64,000 bases of DNA from Dendrobium chrysotoxum (Eukaryota > Streptophyta > Magnoliopsida > Asparagales > Orchidaceae): assembly GCA_019925795.1 (NCBI GenBank), contig CM034314.1:77124780-77188779 (forward strand), given 5' to 3'. The stretch's first letter is position 1. Each line of letters opens with the position of its first letter. Position numbers and translations under genes: made by a program. Of the stretch, positions 49,001 through 56,205 are shown one piece after another. The notes under the pieces were generated by a model that was given only the letters and a program-made list of their open reading frames with translations, did not search any database and was not told where the DNA came from.

Positions 49001-50235
49001 GGGAGGCAGGTGTTGGGAGATGTTGGTGCGGGTTGCATAGGAAAGTGGGAGAACGGGTGAGAGATAGTTTGTGTTCTTACGTGAGATAAGGGTTCATGGG
49101 AGGGGCTTTTGTCTGACATGAGGGCGCTGGGGGAATGAGAGAAGCTGGAATAGAGGGAGAGTGGGCATCATCGCTCCGTTGCAAAAGATGTGGATGGCGA
49201 ATGTGGTCTAGATCCTGTTCTAAGGACAAAAATGTCTTTTTAGCTAGAGAGAGAGAGATGTGAGGGAGTCTGGATGTGGGATTGGGAAAGATGTTGAGTC
49301 AACCTTTGCATGGAGTGATGATTTTTATTCTTGTTGTTTTGGTAAGAACAAGCCTTTGCAATCTTTTCTTGTCTCTGAAATCTTTGGATTTTATGTGGAA
49401 GTATTCCCGTCCCAGTAGTACGGAACTTTGGTTTTCTCTGAAGGTACTCTGCGGTTACCATGAGACCATAAAGATGCCTTCTCTAAATTCTCCCAGTTCG
49501 ATACGTGAAACTAGACTGTATCTTAATAGATTATCTATCCATATAAATTGGCATCTGTAGGATCTTTTGCGTCTGCATGATATAAAAGACCAAAATACAA
49601 AGTGTCATCTGCTACTATTGCTCATATCGGATTGTAATAGCAGGATGGTAGCTTGGGAGAATTAGACTATCCATTTGTCTTCAGATTACAGAATTACTAA
49701 ACTTCAAGGTTGACATAATAAAATTTTGTTTTTTACATTCTAATTCAGTTTGCATAAATGCGCTGTTGTAATCACCTAACTGTTATAGTATAGATGTTCA
49801 TTTAATTAATTCCCTTGGTTTTTGCTTATGTTTTGCAGATTTTTGACTTATTTGATCTTAAGCGCAATGGTGTAATCGATTTCGGGGAATTTGTTAGATC
49901 CCTCAGTGTCTTCCATCCAAACACTGCACAAGATGAAAAAATTGCATGTATGATGTTTTTTTTTTTAACTTCAAACTGTTATTTTGTGACCTTTATTGTA
50001 TATATACTTTTTTGGTATGCACTTTATTTGATTATGTGAAAATAAAATTATCTTTTTATTTTTAAAACTTATAAACTTCTGAAGTACTAAATTCATCTGC
50101 ATTGGATTTAGTAAAATCCTTCCATTATCATTTTTTATTTTCTATGCCAAGCTCTTGATGTTGTGATTTGTGTTTTATGAAGTTGCTTTCAGATTATATG
50201 ACTTGAGGAGCACTGGTTTTATAGAACGCGAAGAG
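36595..50235 (+). CDS. CBL: Calcineurin B-like calcium sensor (CBL4/SOS3-like), 5' part, five exons
   Basis: CBL proteins are plant EF-hand calcium sensors that bind the NAF motif of CIPK kinases and place them at membranes. Five exons join in phase (36595-36673, 36967-37049, 37137-37196, 49839-49947, 50183-50235) to give the first 128 residues of a protein usually about 210-225 long. Residues 2-3 are Gly-Cys, the myristoylation/palmitoylation signature of the CBL1/4/5/8/9 types. PGYEEPAVLAAETAFTV at about 13-29 favours the CBL4/SOS3 class. EF1 lies around 40-56, the EF2 loop at 80-91 and the EF3 loop at 117-128. EF4 and the C-terminal motif are not in the window. Intron 3 is 12642 bp. Intron 5 is at least 13.7 kb and is entered by a Tat retrotransposon. 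Splice sites look intact, so the gene may be functional, or truncated if no downstream exons exist. Confidence 0.92.
36967..37049 (+). CDS. CBL: CBL exon 2 (EF1 region)
   Basis: Follows AAGCAG at 36961-36966. The split codon completes Phe27, then TVSDVEALYELFRKIS and SIIKDGLIHK, the conserved first helix and the non-canonical long EF1 loop. It ends HK before a GTATTT donor. 83 bases, matching the phase of exon 1. Confidence 0.93.
37137..37196 (+). CDS. CBL: CBL exon 3
   Basis: Acceptor TTGCAG at 37131-37136. Encodes exactly 20 codons, EEFQLALFKNSKKNNLFADR, a highly conserved CBL block. The donor GTCTGT follows. The next exon is 12.6 kb away. Confidence 0.93.
40560..40960 (-). repeat. Diverged tandem hairpin-type repeat region (reverse copy)
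   Basis: About five relatives of the repeat at 51705-52210 (on the minus strand ACACGCTTTTCTCTAG, GCGCTTTTCTTAGC and similar). Most have lost the paired CACGC/GCGTG arms. This is the counterpart of the array in the downstream LTR. Confidence 0.6.
41092..41350. repeat. AATTA-rich low-complexity tract in the reverse LTR
   Basis: Degenerate tandem TAATTATAATTA sequence. It resumes at 42670-42735 after the RTE insertion and matches the tract at 51183-51580 in the other LTR. Confidence 0.85.
41355..42669 (-). mobile_element. RTE-type LINE, 5'-truncated, young-looking
   Basis: The minus-strand LINE ends in a (TTG)n-type tail (CAACAACAACAACA on the + strand at about 41356), a typical RTE 3' end. 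The 5' end is cut at about 42669 inside the RT, where the AATTA tract of the host LTR resumes. It inserted within the LTR. Confidence 0.85.
41387..42669 (-). CDS. RTE LINE reverse transcriptase, C-terminal part, open
   Basis: Open for 406 codons from an internal Met at 42607, and readable upstream to 42669 (KNKGDAQDCANYRGIKL). It has FGFMPGRSTMEAI, MIFIDLEKAYDKV (first catalytic Asp), GLHQGSALSPYLFALVMD, the FADD active-site motif near 42150, and RYLGSIVQSDGDID. The RTE C-terminal region follows with MLRWMSGFTLRDRIRNEHI, RLRWFGHVKRRP and HVADPT before the stop. RTE RTs copy the element RNA at nicked target DNA. The endonuclease and RT start are missing through 5' truncation, so it cannot act alone, but the lack of stops points to recent insertion. 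Confidence 0.88.
43030..43070. repeat. (CT)n microsatellite
   Basis: A pure CT dinucleotide run inside the GC-rich block of the reversed LTR. It produces meaningless Arg-Glu open frames on the other strand. Confidence 0.95.
43572..44378. other. Residual CBL intron 3 sequence
   Basis: AT-rich sequence between the reversed LTR and the Copia element. Short open frames here show no recognisable family. Confidence 0.6.
44384..44596 (+). repeat. Copia 5' LTR
   Basis: 213 bp from TAAAAGGACGG to AATTCTTCA. It carries a TATA box (TATAAATAAG at 44501-44510), so transcription probably starts about 30 bases downstream. It differs from the 3' LTR at three sites (GGACGGAC/GGACGAAC, ACCAAAAC/ACCCAAAC, GCTATAGC/GCTACAGC). 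Confidence 0.95.
44501..44510 (+). promoter_or_regulatory. TATA box of the Copia 5' LTR
   Basis: TATAAATAAG, a strong plant TATA match in the position expected for an LTR promoter, about 95 bases before the LTR end. Confidence 0.75.
44597..44608 (+). other. Copia primer binding site (tRNA-iMet)
   Basis: TGGTATCAGAGC directly follows the 5' LTR and is complementary to the 3' end of initiator methionine tRNA, the usual Copia primer. Confidence 0.93.
44667..48863 (+). CDS. Copia gag-pol polyprotein, 1398 aa, intact
   Basis: The order is gag (about 30-230), basic RGRGRRGRG stretch, CCHC knuckle CQICNKKGHSAVNC (about 273-286) and protease with YLDSGATSH (about 318). The integrase follows with the HNRLGHP/CSTCK zinc region (about 455-495) and catalytic DVWGP, FRSDGGTEY and EQNGIAERKH segments (about 515-625). 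RT has HKARLVAQG, QLDVANAFLHG and the catalytic YVDD (about 1045). RNase H has SDADWASD, STEAEYRAL and YCDN. Integrase before RT is the Copia order. The final ~40 residues are read through the purine tract and into the 3' LTR, and the stop lies in the LTR TATA box. No stop or frameshift interrupts it. Confidence 0.96.
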   Translation: MAQSSSSQTANSSTDLPIEPCTIPASLKFVISNIKNLVPTQLSSDNYPIWKSQVTKLLRANGYAHFIDPNITSPHPTLQNSDGQTTINPKHTEWILIDQNLAAAICSTIAPAILPYVLHLDSTAAIWTTIERRLQSSNRSRVIQLKNELHNISMKQNNMAEYLNDIKILVDKIAAAGANIDQEDIILYTLNGLPPQYQPFKSSIRTMVHPLNLDDFYAFLISEEINLKAEADRHYNTPDQNTALYSARGRGRRGRGRFNPQSSRNNNTPIAYCQICNKKGHSAVNCWHRFNSNYSPQQPKSNTAFSVTTENSNPDWYLDSGATSHLTKDFHNLNIGDPAPYQGSDNIIIGDGSTLPIAHTGAGILPTPNRKLQLSKILHIPSLSHNLLSIYQLTKDNNISISFNASGFHVKDIKTNKTILKGPSHNGLYPVPSQPRNNQQYLLSTLNNSPTATLWHNRLGHPHNRTMATISNSNRHLSIPTLSVLCSTCKVAKGHKLQFPISTSRSQFPLELIHSDVWGPAPITSHQGYRYYIIFIDDFSRFIWIFPMTYKSEVSTIFHTFHVMVEKQLPHKIKQFRSDGGTEYVNSSLQTYLQKQGIIHQISCPYTPEQNGIAERKHRHLIETTRTLLHTASVPHSYWPDAALTASYLINRLPSPTNHNKTPLQLLYNKNPDYSTIKTFGCACFPWIPPPNRHKLAPRAQSCIFLGYSTNHKGYKCLNPLTNHITIFRHVTFHETTFPFAQTTNSQASQTTIPENPQLLIPISQYTNRTTPHRPQTETTSTFTQPPTPLPQTDIPNQQTFPAPTPPTIPTQVSNHPMITRLKTGSLKPKTFLNLIHQNSQSSNQDPTTYKEASRHEHWRKAMATEFMALQQQATWTLVPPPPNTPILGCKWTYKTKFHSNGSIARHKARLVAQGHKQQYGINYLETFSPVAKFPTIRMLLTIALNRNWKVHQLDVANAFLHGKLTDTIYMRQPQGYEDNQHPEHVCLLQKAIYGLKQASRQWFTTFSSFLHQLGFHPSKADPSLLTLSHDDSQVYLLTYVDDILLTGNNNVLLLNIILQLQNQFSMKHLGTANNFLGIKITTHQNTLFLSQKQYASSILHTAGLSLCKPIANPSCTKLPTNTSVDPILTEPYTYRQITGSLQYLTITRPDIAYPVNLLCQHMHNPQTQHAYLLKKLLRYIKGTLDYGIPISRGPLQLHSYSDADWASDTDTRKSTSGYCSFLGDTPVSWSVKKQHTVARSSTEAEYRALATAITDILWLRQLLQDFKIPLSKPTDLYCDNISTIALANNPVFHARTKHIEIDHHFIRHHIHSNNIRVHPISTQDQIADILTKPLSTSRFQLLRAKLRVHRDPSACGGIKGRTAANEDEQITWLDIASPSTCTKPKQITTVYHSSHVL
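48733..48741 (+). other. Copia polypurine tract
   Basis: GCGGGGGGA immediately upstream of the 3' LTR, the expected plus-strand primer. It lies within the polyprotein reading frame. Confidence 0.8.
48742..48954 (+). repeat. Copia 3' LTR
   Basis: 213 bp, three differences from the 5' LTR, followed by the target duplication CAAAG. It contains the end of the polyprotein frame (stop 48861-48863) overlapping TATAAATAAG (48859-48868). Confidence 0.95.
48960..49838. other. Residual CBL intron 3 sequence before exon 4
   Basis: Ordinary intron sequence ending in a pyrimidine-rich TTTTGCAG acceptor. Includes a short GA repeat near 49245. No coding signal. Confidence 0.65.
49839..49947 (+). CDS. CBL: CBL exon 4 (EF2)
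   Basis: Starts IFDLFDLKRNGVIDFGEF, then VRSLSVFHPN. The EF2 12-residue loop DLKRNGVIDFGE has Asp at position 1, Asn at 5 and Glu at 12 but Lys at position 3, a degenerate loop as in many CBLs. FVRSL-VFHPN is a family hallmark. It ends after 36 codons plus one base at a GTATGA donor. Confidence 0.94.
50183..50235 (+). CDS. CBL: CBL exon 5 (EF3)
   Basis: The split codon gives Phe111, then AFRLYDLRSTGFIEREE, the EF3 loop with Asp at position 1 and Glu at 12. The acceptor is TTTATGAAG, slightly weak. The donor is GAG/GTAATT. The next CBL exon (starting near VKQM in the family) is not found before the retrotransposon at 50384 nor within the window. Confidence 0.92.
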
Positions 50236-51182
50236 GTAATTTTTCAATCATTGTGTTTTTTCTTAGAATTGAGGCTCTGCCTTCATTTTGTTCATAGAAT
50301 TTGAAGTTTTGTCATTCAACAACCATTTTATGCTAAATCTTCAAGCTTCAATCATTTCATGTATAATAGATTATTCTGATGTCTGTTGACCTTTGGATTA
50401 TACCCAAAAAAAAAAATCGACTCAATCAACATACCTCGTTTCGTCGAAGTGCCGTCGAATCGCTGAAATCCCGCTAACATCGTTTCTGTCAAAGGACAAC
50501 CGCAAATCCCGCAAGAAATCTCGCACAATCGGCGCCGCTCCGATCCTTTTCCCGCAAATCCTGCGAGCTCGCCTCGGTCGAACGTCCACATATGCCGTTA
50601 AATACCGAGTGTGTGAGGCCTTCGATTCCATTCGCGATTCCAACCCATACCCGAAGCTCCCGACCTCGGCAAACTCTTCCGATCTGCTCTCTCCACACGC
50701 GAACACTCCCTCAGCCCACGATCCTATCCAGTTCGCTGAAGCCGTCGCCTCTCCTCCGATCTCCATCCCGAAGCCAACCTCAAGCCGACGTTGAAGCCTC
50801 CATCCCGACCGAACTCCTCCTCCGCTCTCTGTCACAAAATCCTTCTTCCCTACCCGAGCCTCGATCCGCCTCTGCTCAGCCCGACGCCCGTGCCCGATCA
50901 ACTTCGCCCCACCAGCGACGTGCCTTCCTGTTGGGTCGGAACCCACGACATTTTGATCGGAAGCTGTGACTGGGAGCTCGCCGGTCGTGAAGGTAACTTC
51001 CTCCCCATTGCGCGCTTCTTCGGCCAAATCCCGTATAAATCATGTTGCCGAGCAAGCCCTTAGGGCAAGAAAATAGGGAAACAGAGGATTCATTCCGTCT
51101 TGAGATTTGTAGTGCGATCAAATCCCGTTTGGCAGAATTCAACACTAATCCTATTCAAATTCTGTCTAAATCCTGTATCCAA

Positions 51183-51580
51183 ATAAAAATTAATTGTTAT
51201 TAATAACAATTAATTTCGGTTAATCAAATTAATTTTAGTTAATTATAATTAAGTTTATTAATTATAATTAGTAATTATTAATTATGATTAATTTAATTTA
51301 CTTATAATTAATTTTAAATTAATTATAAATTTAAGTTAATTATAATTAAATTTCCTAATTATGATTAATTTCGGTTAATTATAATTAGTCTTATTTAATT
51401 GTAATTAATTTAAGTAAATTATAACTACTTTTTTAATTATGATTATTTTTTAAGTTAATTATAATTAATCTTTATTAATTATAATTAATTTGGTTAGTTA
51501 TAATTAATTTTCATTAATTATAATTAATTTTTTTATTATTATTATAATTAAGTATTCTTAATTATAATTGGTTATTAATG
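51183..51580. repeat. AATTA-rich low-complexity tract in the LTR
   Basis: Degenerate tandem TTAATTATAATTAAT, corresponding to 41092-41350 plus 42670-42735 in the reversed LTR. Confidence 0.88.
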
Positions 51581-51704
51581 TGCAAATCATCTCTTGCCTC
51601 AATCCACGAGCCAACACCACTACCTCGCCGGTCGTCAGGTATAAATTTCTGAACTTAAAACTCCGAGAGCCTACTTCGTTGTTTGCAGCGGACCGGAAAA
51701 CCGC

Positions 51705-52210
51705 CTATACACGCTTTTCTTAGCGTGGTGGGATGGGACCCCGGTGCGGTGCCTACAACGAACGGGTAATCACTTCAAGAGCTCATTCCGTCGTTCGCGA
51801 CGCACCGGCAAACCGCCTATACACGCTTTTCGTAGCGTGGTGGGAAGGGAACCCGGTGCGGCGCCTACGACGAAGCGGGTAATCACCTCAAAATCCTATC
51901 CTCGGCGTTCGTGTCGGGCCGGCAAACCGCCTATACACGCTTTTCTTAGCGTGGTGGGAAGGGAACCCGGTGCGACACCTACGGCGAGGCGGGTAAGCCC
52001 TATACACGCTTTTCTTAGCGTGGTGGGGATAATTTTAAGTACCCGTACGCGGCTTTGTACCTGCGGGGAAACAACTGCTCTTTTCTTGTAACAGGTACAT
52101 GTAGAAGACCCATACACGCTTTTCTTAGCGTGGTGGGGATTGAAGACTTTACACGGCCGCGGTGTCCTCGAAAGAGGGCACCTACCATACACGCTTTTCT
52201 TAGCGTGGTG
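51705..52210 (+). repeat. Six-copy tandem repeat with perfect small hairpins
   Basis: The core ATACACGCTTTTCTTAGCGTGG recurs at CACGC positions 51710, 51822, 51936, 52005, 52115 and 52190. Each CACGC pairs with GCGTG across an 8-base loop TTTTCTTA (copy 2 has TTTTCGTA). Spacing is about 112, 114, 69, 110 and 75 bases. The first three units also share ACCGG-AAACCGCCTAT and CCGGTGCG flanks. Confidence 0.9.
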
Positions 52211-54437
52211 GGAAAGGCCCAGTTTTCCGTAATTTCCCCTAAACGGGGGAGATGCCGGAATGCTGCCGAAATTTCGGGTGAACAGAAGACCGCATTTGGA
52301 CATAATTTGGACTTAAAAGAATAAAAGGACTTGAACCTCATTTAGAACTTGAATTTAAACATGAAAGGGACTAAGCTCAAAGATGAATCAATTAACAAAA
52401 GTCTTAAATAAAAGAAAGGTTGAGCTTGATTGGTCACAAAGGCTTGAACCAATCTTAAGACTTCAAAAGACTTGAACAAAACTTTGGTTACAGAGAATTT
52501 GAGTGGGACCTCAGAAGACTTTAAACTTTGACTTGAACTTGATTTGAGTTTGAACTCAGGAAGATCACATGAACTCAAACGGAACTTGAACTTGAACAAA
52601 GTGTGGACCACAAAGGACCATGTCTGAATTCAAAATTGGATTCAGGCTGAACATCGACTTCGTTTCAAGCTACAATGACTGAACTAGAGTTTGAATTTGA
52701 ACCAAATGTTTGAACTAAATAGAACGACAAGGAAACTTACAGAAGTCCTGAATTTAATCAAATGACGAGGATCTGGATTAGAACTTGAGTCAGACAAGGA
52801 ACCTAAATCCATTACAGAAGACTTGAATTTCTATTCAGATTTCGACCAGATCTTGATCCCAAAATTGAATCTATTTTGAGCCTGAATCTGCATCGAACAA
52901 CAGGGTACTCGACATCAAACAAACAAAATTTAGCATGGATTCAAAAAGAACTAAGAGCAAGGAGCTTCAACCGGATTTGAACAAACCAAACAAGAGGTTA
53001 AACCTTCGAGGGCTATAGAAGATTTGAATGAATATAGGAAACATACACCAGGTTTCAACTCAAGCATGAACTAGACTTGGGCTCAAATCTATATAAATGA
53101 TGGAACTTGAATAACATGCAAGGGAACTCAAATGACAAGAACAACGAATAGTTACGGAATGCACTCCTATATACATCATTGAAATCCATGATACAAGCAA
53201 CAGTTCGCCTGTAGATTGAAGATGATGTCATTGTCAGTTGATAGTAGAAGATTAGTCCCTTGCAAACAAGTCCAATCAATAACCACCAACGAATGATGAA
53301 GATGGATATGATGCCAGTGTGATGACCCTTCTACAAGTACGTCCAGGAGATTATAGTGAACACGATCATCGCCTATGAGCAGGGACGGACGATATTACAT
53401 GTTCGTAGATAATAACAACGGGTATATCGAATCCCCTGTGGATATGAATACGCACATCTATAAATATTCTGAAGAGATATGCCACATGCAACAATCCATC
53501 TACCGATGACAACGGATAACGTGCAATAGATGTTAAAGCCTCTTTGCAGTTAACAATTATCCAAAGTTAGTACGCAGGACGAATATGCCTATAGCAGCGG
53601 TGATTGAGACGCTGCAAGTATGATAGGTATGAAGACAAATCAATACTGCGGTAAAGAGATGTTTGAGTAAATTCGAACTAAACTTCCTGGTGTTCCGAAA
53701 TCTCTCCTTGATCTTATACTTGGGAAGGAAACAGTCCTGATATTGACGAACACTGGAAATAATAAGAGCATCCAAATACCTCAGTTTATCTTAAAGGATA
53801 CCAGTCACTGATTTTGAAGTGCAAAACATCAGTAGACATACAGTCATCTAAGATTCAAAAGATTGATCCTTTATTGAAGCCAACAGCAGCGGATAATAAT
53901 GATAACATAATCAAGGAATTGTCCACTAATTCCTATGCGATGATCAAGGAGTTGTCCCACTAATTTCTATACAAATTTCTGGAGAATAGAAAATCAGATC
54001 AGATCATTATGGAGTGAATGAATCTTAGCTCAACTGGGTCCTGGACATTAAGTTGGATAAGATCATTGAGATTTGCAAGTTTCTTGATGAAGCATTTAAC
54101 ATTCCTCCTACGAACAAATATTAAAATGTTGCGACAAATACGAGCCCCTACGAGCTGCTGTAGGAGACCCTCTATAAATACAAATCATCGCCTCCAAATA
54201 AATGCAGAAAACCATCATCAAATACGAACTCCCACAAGCTACTGCAGAAGACTTTTATACATCTAATATTACGCCACCGGATCCGCAACTTTCATGCAAG
54301 CGGACAGAAGGCGTGTACAAATATTCCAAGAATACCCCCACACATGTGCACTTTAATTTGTATACACATAGGTACACTAAAAGGGGAAAATATAATCATG
54401 AACCCGCATGGGCCCCGGCGAGCGTGTTATTGGTATA

Positions 54438-54448
54438 CACGTGACGTC
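54438..54448 (+). promoter_or_regulatory. Candidate LTR regulatory box (G-box plus ACGTC)
   Basis: CACGTGACGTC combines a G-box with an ACGTC core, both bZIP-type binding sites in plants. It is kept as GACGTCACGTG at 38532-38542 in the reversed LTR. A CTATATATTTG TATA-like sequence lies about 125 bases downstream (near 54567). The position would make R-U5 about 1.3 kb. Confidence 0.4.
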
Positions 54449-55723
54449 TAGGGATGCTGCGCGGGTCAATGAGTGAATTCAGGTTCGAACCCGATCCTTC
54501 TATAAAGATCAATAGGAGTCGATAGGGTTCGAATCATCAAACAAATATACAGTTGTGACAACCTATATATTTGTTTTCATACGTTCATATTAGGCCTTCA
54601 AGGCCTATAATCAATTGAATTCACTTATAAAGGGCACAAAGCCTACAAAACTCGATCCTCTATCGATCAGTAGATAGAGTCGACAGGGTCCAATCAATAA
54701 AACATAAATGACCCCGTACACCCCGATGATGGCCGCGTTGACAGAAGATCTCAACCGGAGGGGTTCGCAAACACTTCCAAAATGCCCCCAAACCTCAAAT
54801 ATTTTTAAGTGACTTCAAGGTCACCCCGATGATGGCCGTGTTGGATGTAGATCTCAACCGGAGGGGTTTCCGAACACTCAAAATATCTCCTACATTCTCA
54901 AACATTTTTTCAAACACCCACAAAATCCGAAAATCATAAAATCATTCCAAAATCTCGATGTTTAAAATTGAATTCCAATCATCAAACACTTAAAGCAAAA
55001 TTCATCCATCCTCCGCAACAGTTTGCCGAGGTGGACAAATCAAAATATACTTCAGCTCACATAGAGCTAGTGCCTAGTCGAAAATATCACTAGGATCCAT
55101 TCTCAAACAATCTCCTGCCAGCAAGGACGTGGTACGAGTCCTCTAACCGGCAGTTTCGCCGCCAAATGGCACTGCAGGATAAACGGTTATGACTCGGGGC
55201 CCTCTGAACCAAGTGGTCGCCGCTAAATGGCACCATTATATTATGGTTATGGCCAGAGCCCGTATGCTCCCTAATGGCATCAAATCCTTGAGATATGAAT
55301 CAATAGGATATGATCAATAGGGCACAAAGCCCTCTGTTAGCTAAGGTGAATTCAAATTTGTCCCCTTAGACAAATATTCACCCCAGGTCTACGAGGTACC
55401 CTTGGACGAAGCAACCCATGGCTGCCGATAAGGATCCTTCTGTCAGGTTGGGTCGACTACCTCCTCTGACTAAGTAGACCAGGGAACACGATGGCCCGGG
55501 ATGACGGAACCATGGGATCTTGATCGGGTCTATCATCCATTCCCCCACCATCCGCTTTAAGTGCAAGATGGTGAAACTTTCTATTTTAAATATCAAATCC
55601 CTCAATTTTCCAATACCCTAAACCCATGCTGCTACTATATGTCAGATATACGTATCTCTACGTATCTGATTGACGACTAGCCTTAATCGAAAGTTCTCTC
55701 TCGTTACCGGGAGGGGTAATTAA

Positions 55724-55745
55724 CTATAGGGGCTTGCGCCTATAG
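55724..55745 (+). other. Conserved LTR stem-loop, copy 2
   Basis: The stem CTATAGG/CCTATAG closes the loop GGCTTGCG with AATTAA before and GAAACC after, about 180 bases from the LTR end. It is the counterpart of 27710-27731, whose stem is different but also fully paired. Confidence 0.78.
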
Positions 55746-55931
55746 GAAACCAGAACTCAGATCATAAAGTTCTCACAAAAATGAGGGCGAAATCTCTGGG
55801 TAGTGTCTTATCTACAAACCCATCTGCCTTCCAAAATTTACCCCGGAACTTTAATTCGTTAAAACTCCCCCCTCGAAGAAACAAAAAGTCGGGCGGAGGC
55901 CGGGGCCGAATTTTCGGAGCCCACAGATTTC

Positions 55932-55949
55932 TGGCGACTCCGCTGGGGA
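55932..55949 (+). other. Primer binding site of the Tat element (tRNA-Arg type)
   Basis: TGGCGACTCCGCTGGGGA lies six bases after the LTR end. It matches the primer site used by Ogre/Tat elements, complementary to a plant tRNA-Arg 3' end. Confidence 0.85.
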
Positions 55950-56205
55950 TTGGTTTCTCTTTCCATCTTTGGCTAGTCATCTCAGTGTCATAGTAGCAGC
56001 TATTTTCAACCCGAATTCAGAATTCAGAATCTTTCAAAATGATCATTTGATGAATCAAAATTTTAAAATGAGTATTCAAACAAATTTATCAAGATAACGT
56101 ATTTAGCAGTATTTTAAATTTGTATTATTTAAATTTGCTCGCTAATATTATCTATTTTTGTTTTCTAGTCTGTGCAAGTCTCTGCATTTTTGAAAGTGTG
56201 GGGTG

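Larger units (their letters stand above)
37197..49838 (+). other. CBL intron 3, 12642 bp, expanded by nested insertions
   Basis: Bounded by AGG/GTCTGT and TTTTGCAG/ATT. About 11 kb is transposon: a reversed truncated Tat LTR with an RTE LINE inside it (37545-43571) and a Copia element (44384-48954). The rest (37197-37544, 43572-44383 and 48955-49838) is ordinary intron sequence with poly-T tracts. Confidence 0.88.
50384..55925 (+). repeat. 5' LTR of the Tat element, 5542 bp
   Basis: Begins TGTTGACC at 50384, after the end of CBL exon 5 by 148 bases, and ends GAGCCCACA just before the primer site. In order it has a GC-rich block (50430-51060), an AATTA tract (51183-51580), a six-unit hairpin repeat (51705-52210), a long middle, a CACGTGACGTC box (54438-54448), two DNA segments CCCCGATGATGGCCG (54720 and 54823) and a conserved stem-loop (55724-55745). 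It shares this order with the reversed copy at 37545-43571. The expected target duplication on the far side is ATGTC (50379-50383). Confidence 0.85.

Noticed and set aside
50352..51145. Overlapping GC-rich open frames at the start of the Tat LTR
   Set aside because: They have no domain or splice context and sit in the LTR GC block, which has counterparts at 42840-43510 and 21385-21900.
51744..52324. Open frames with repeated IHAFLSVVG peptide
   Set aside because: The repeats come from the hairpin tandem array. All frames give repetitive peptides and none has family features.
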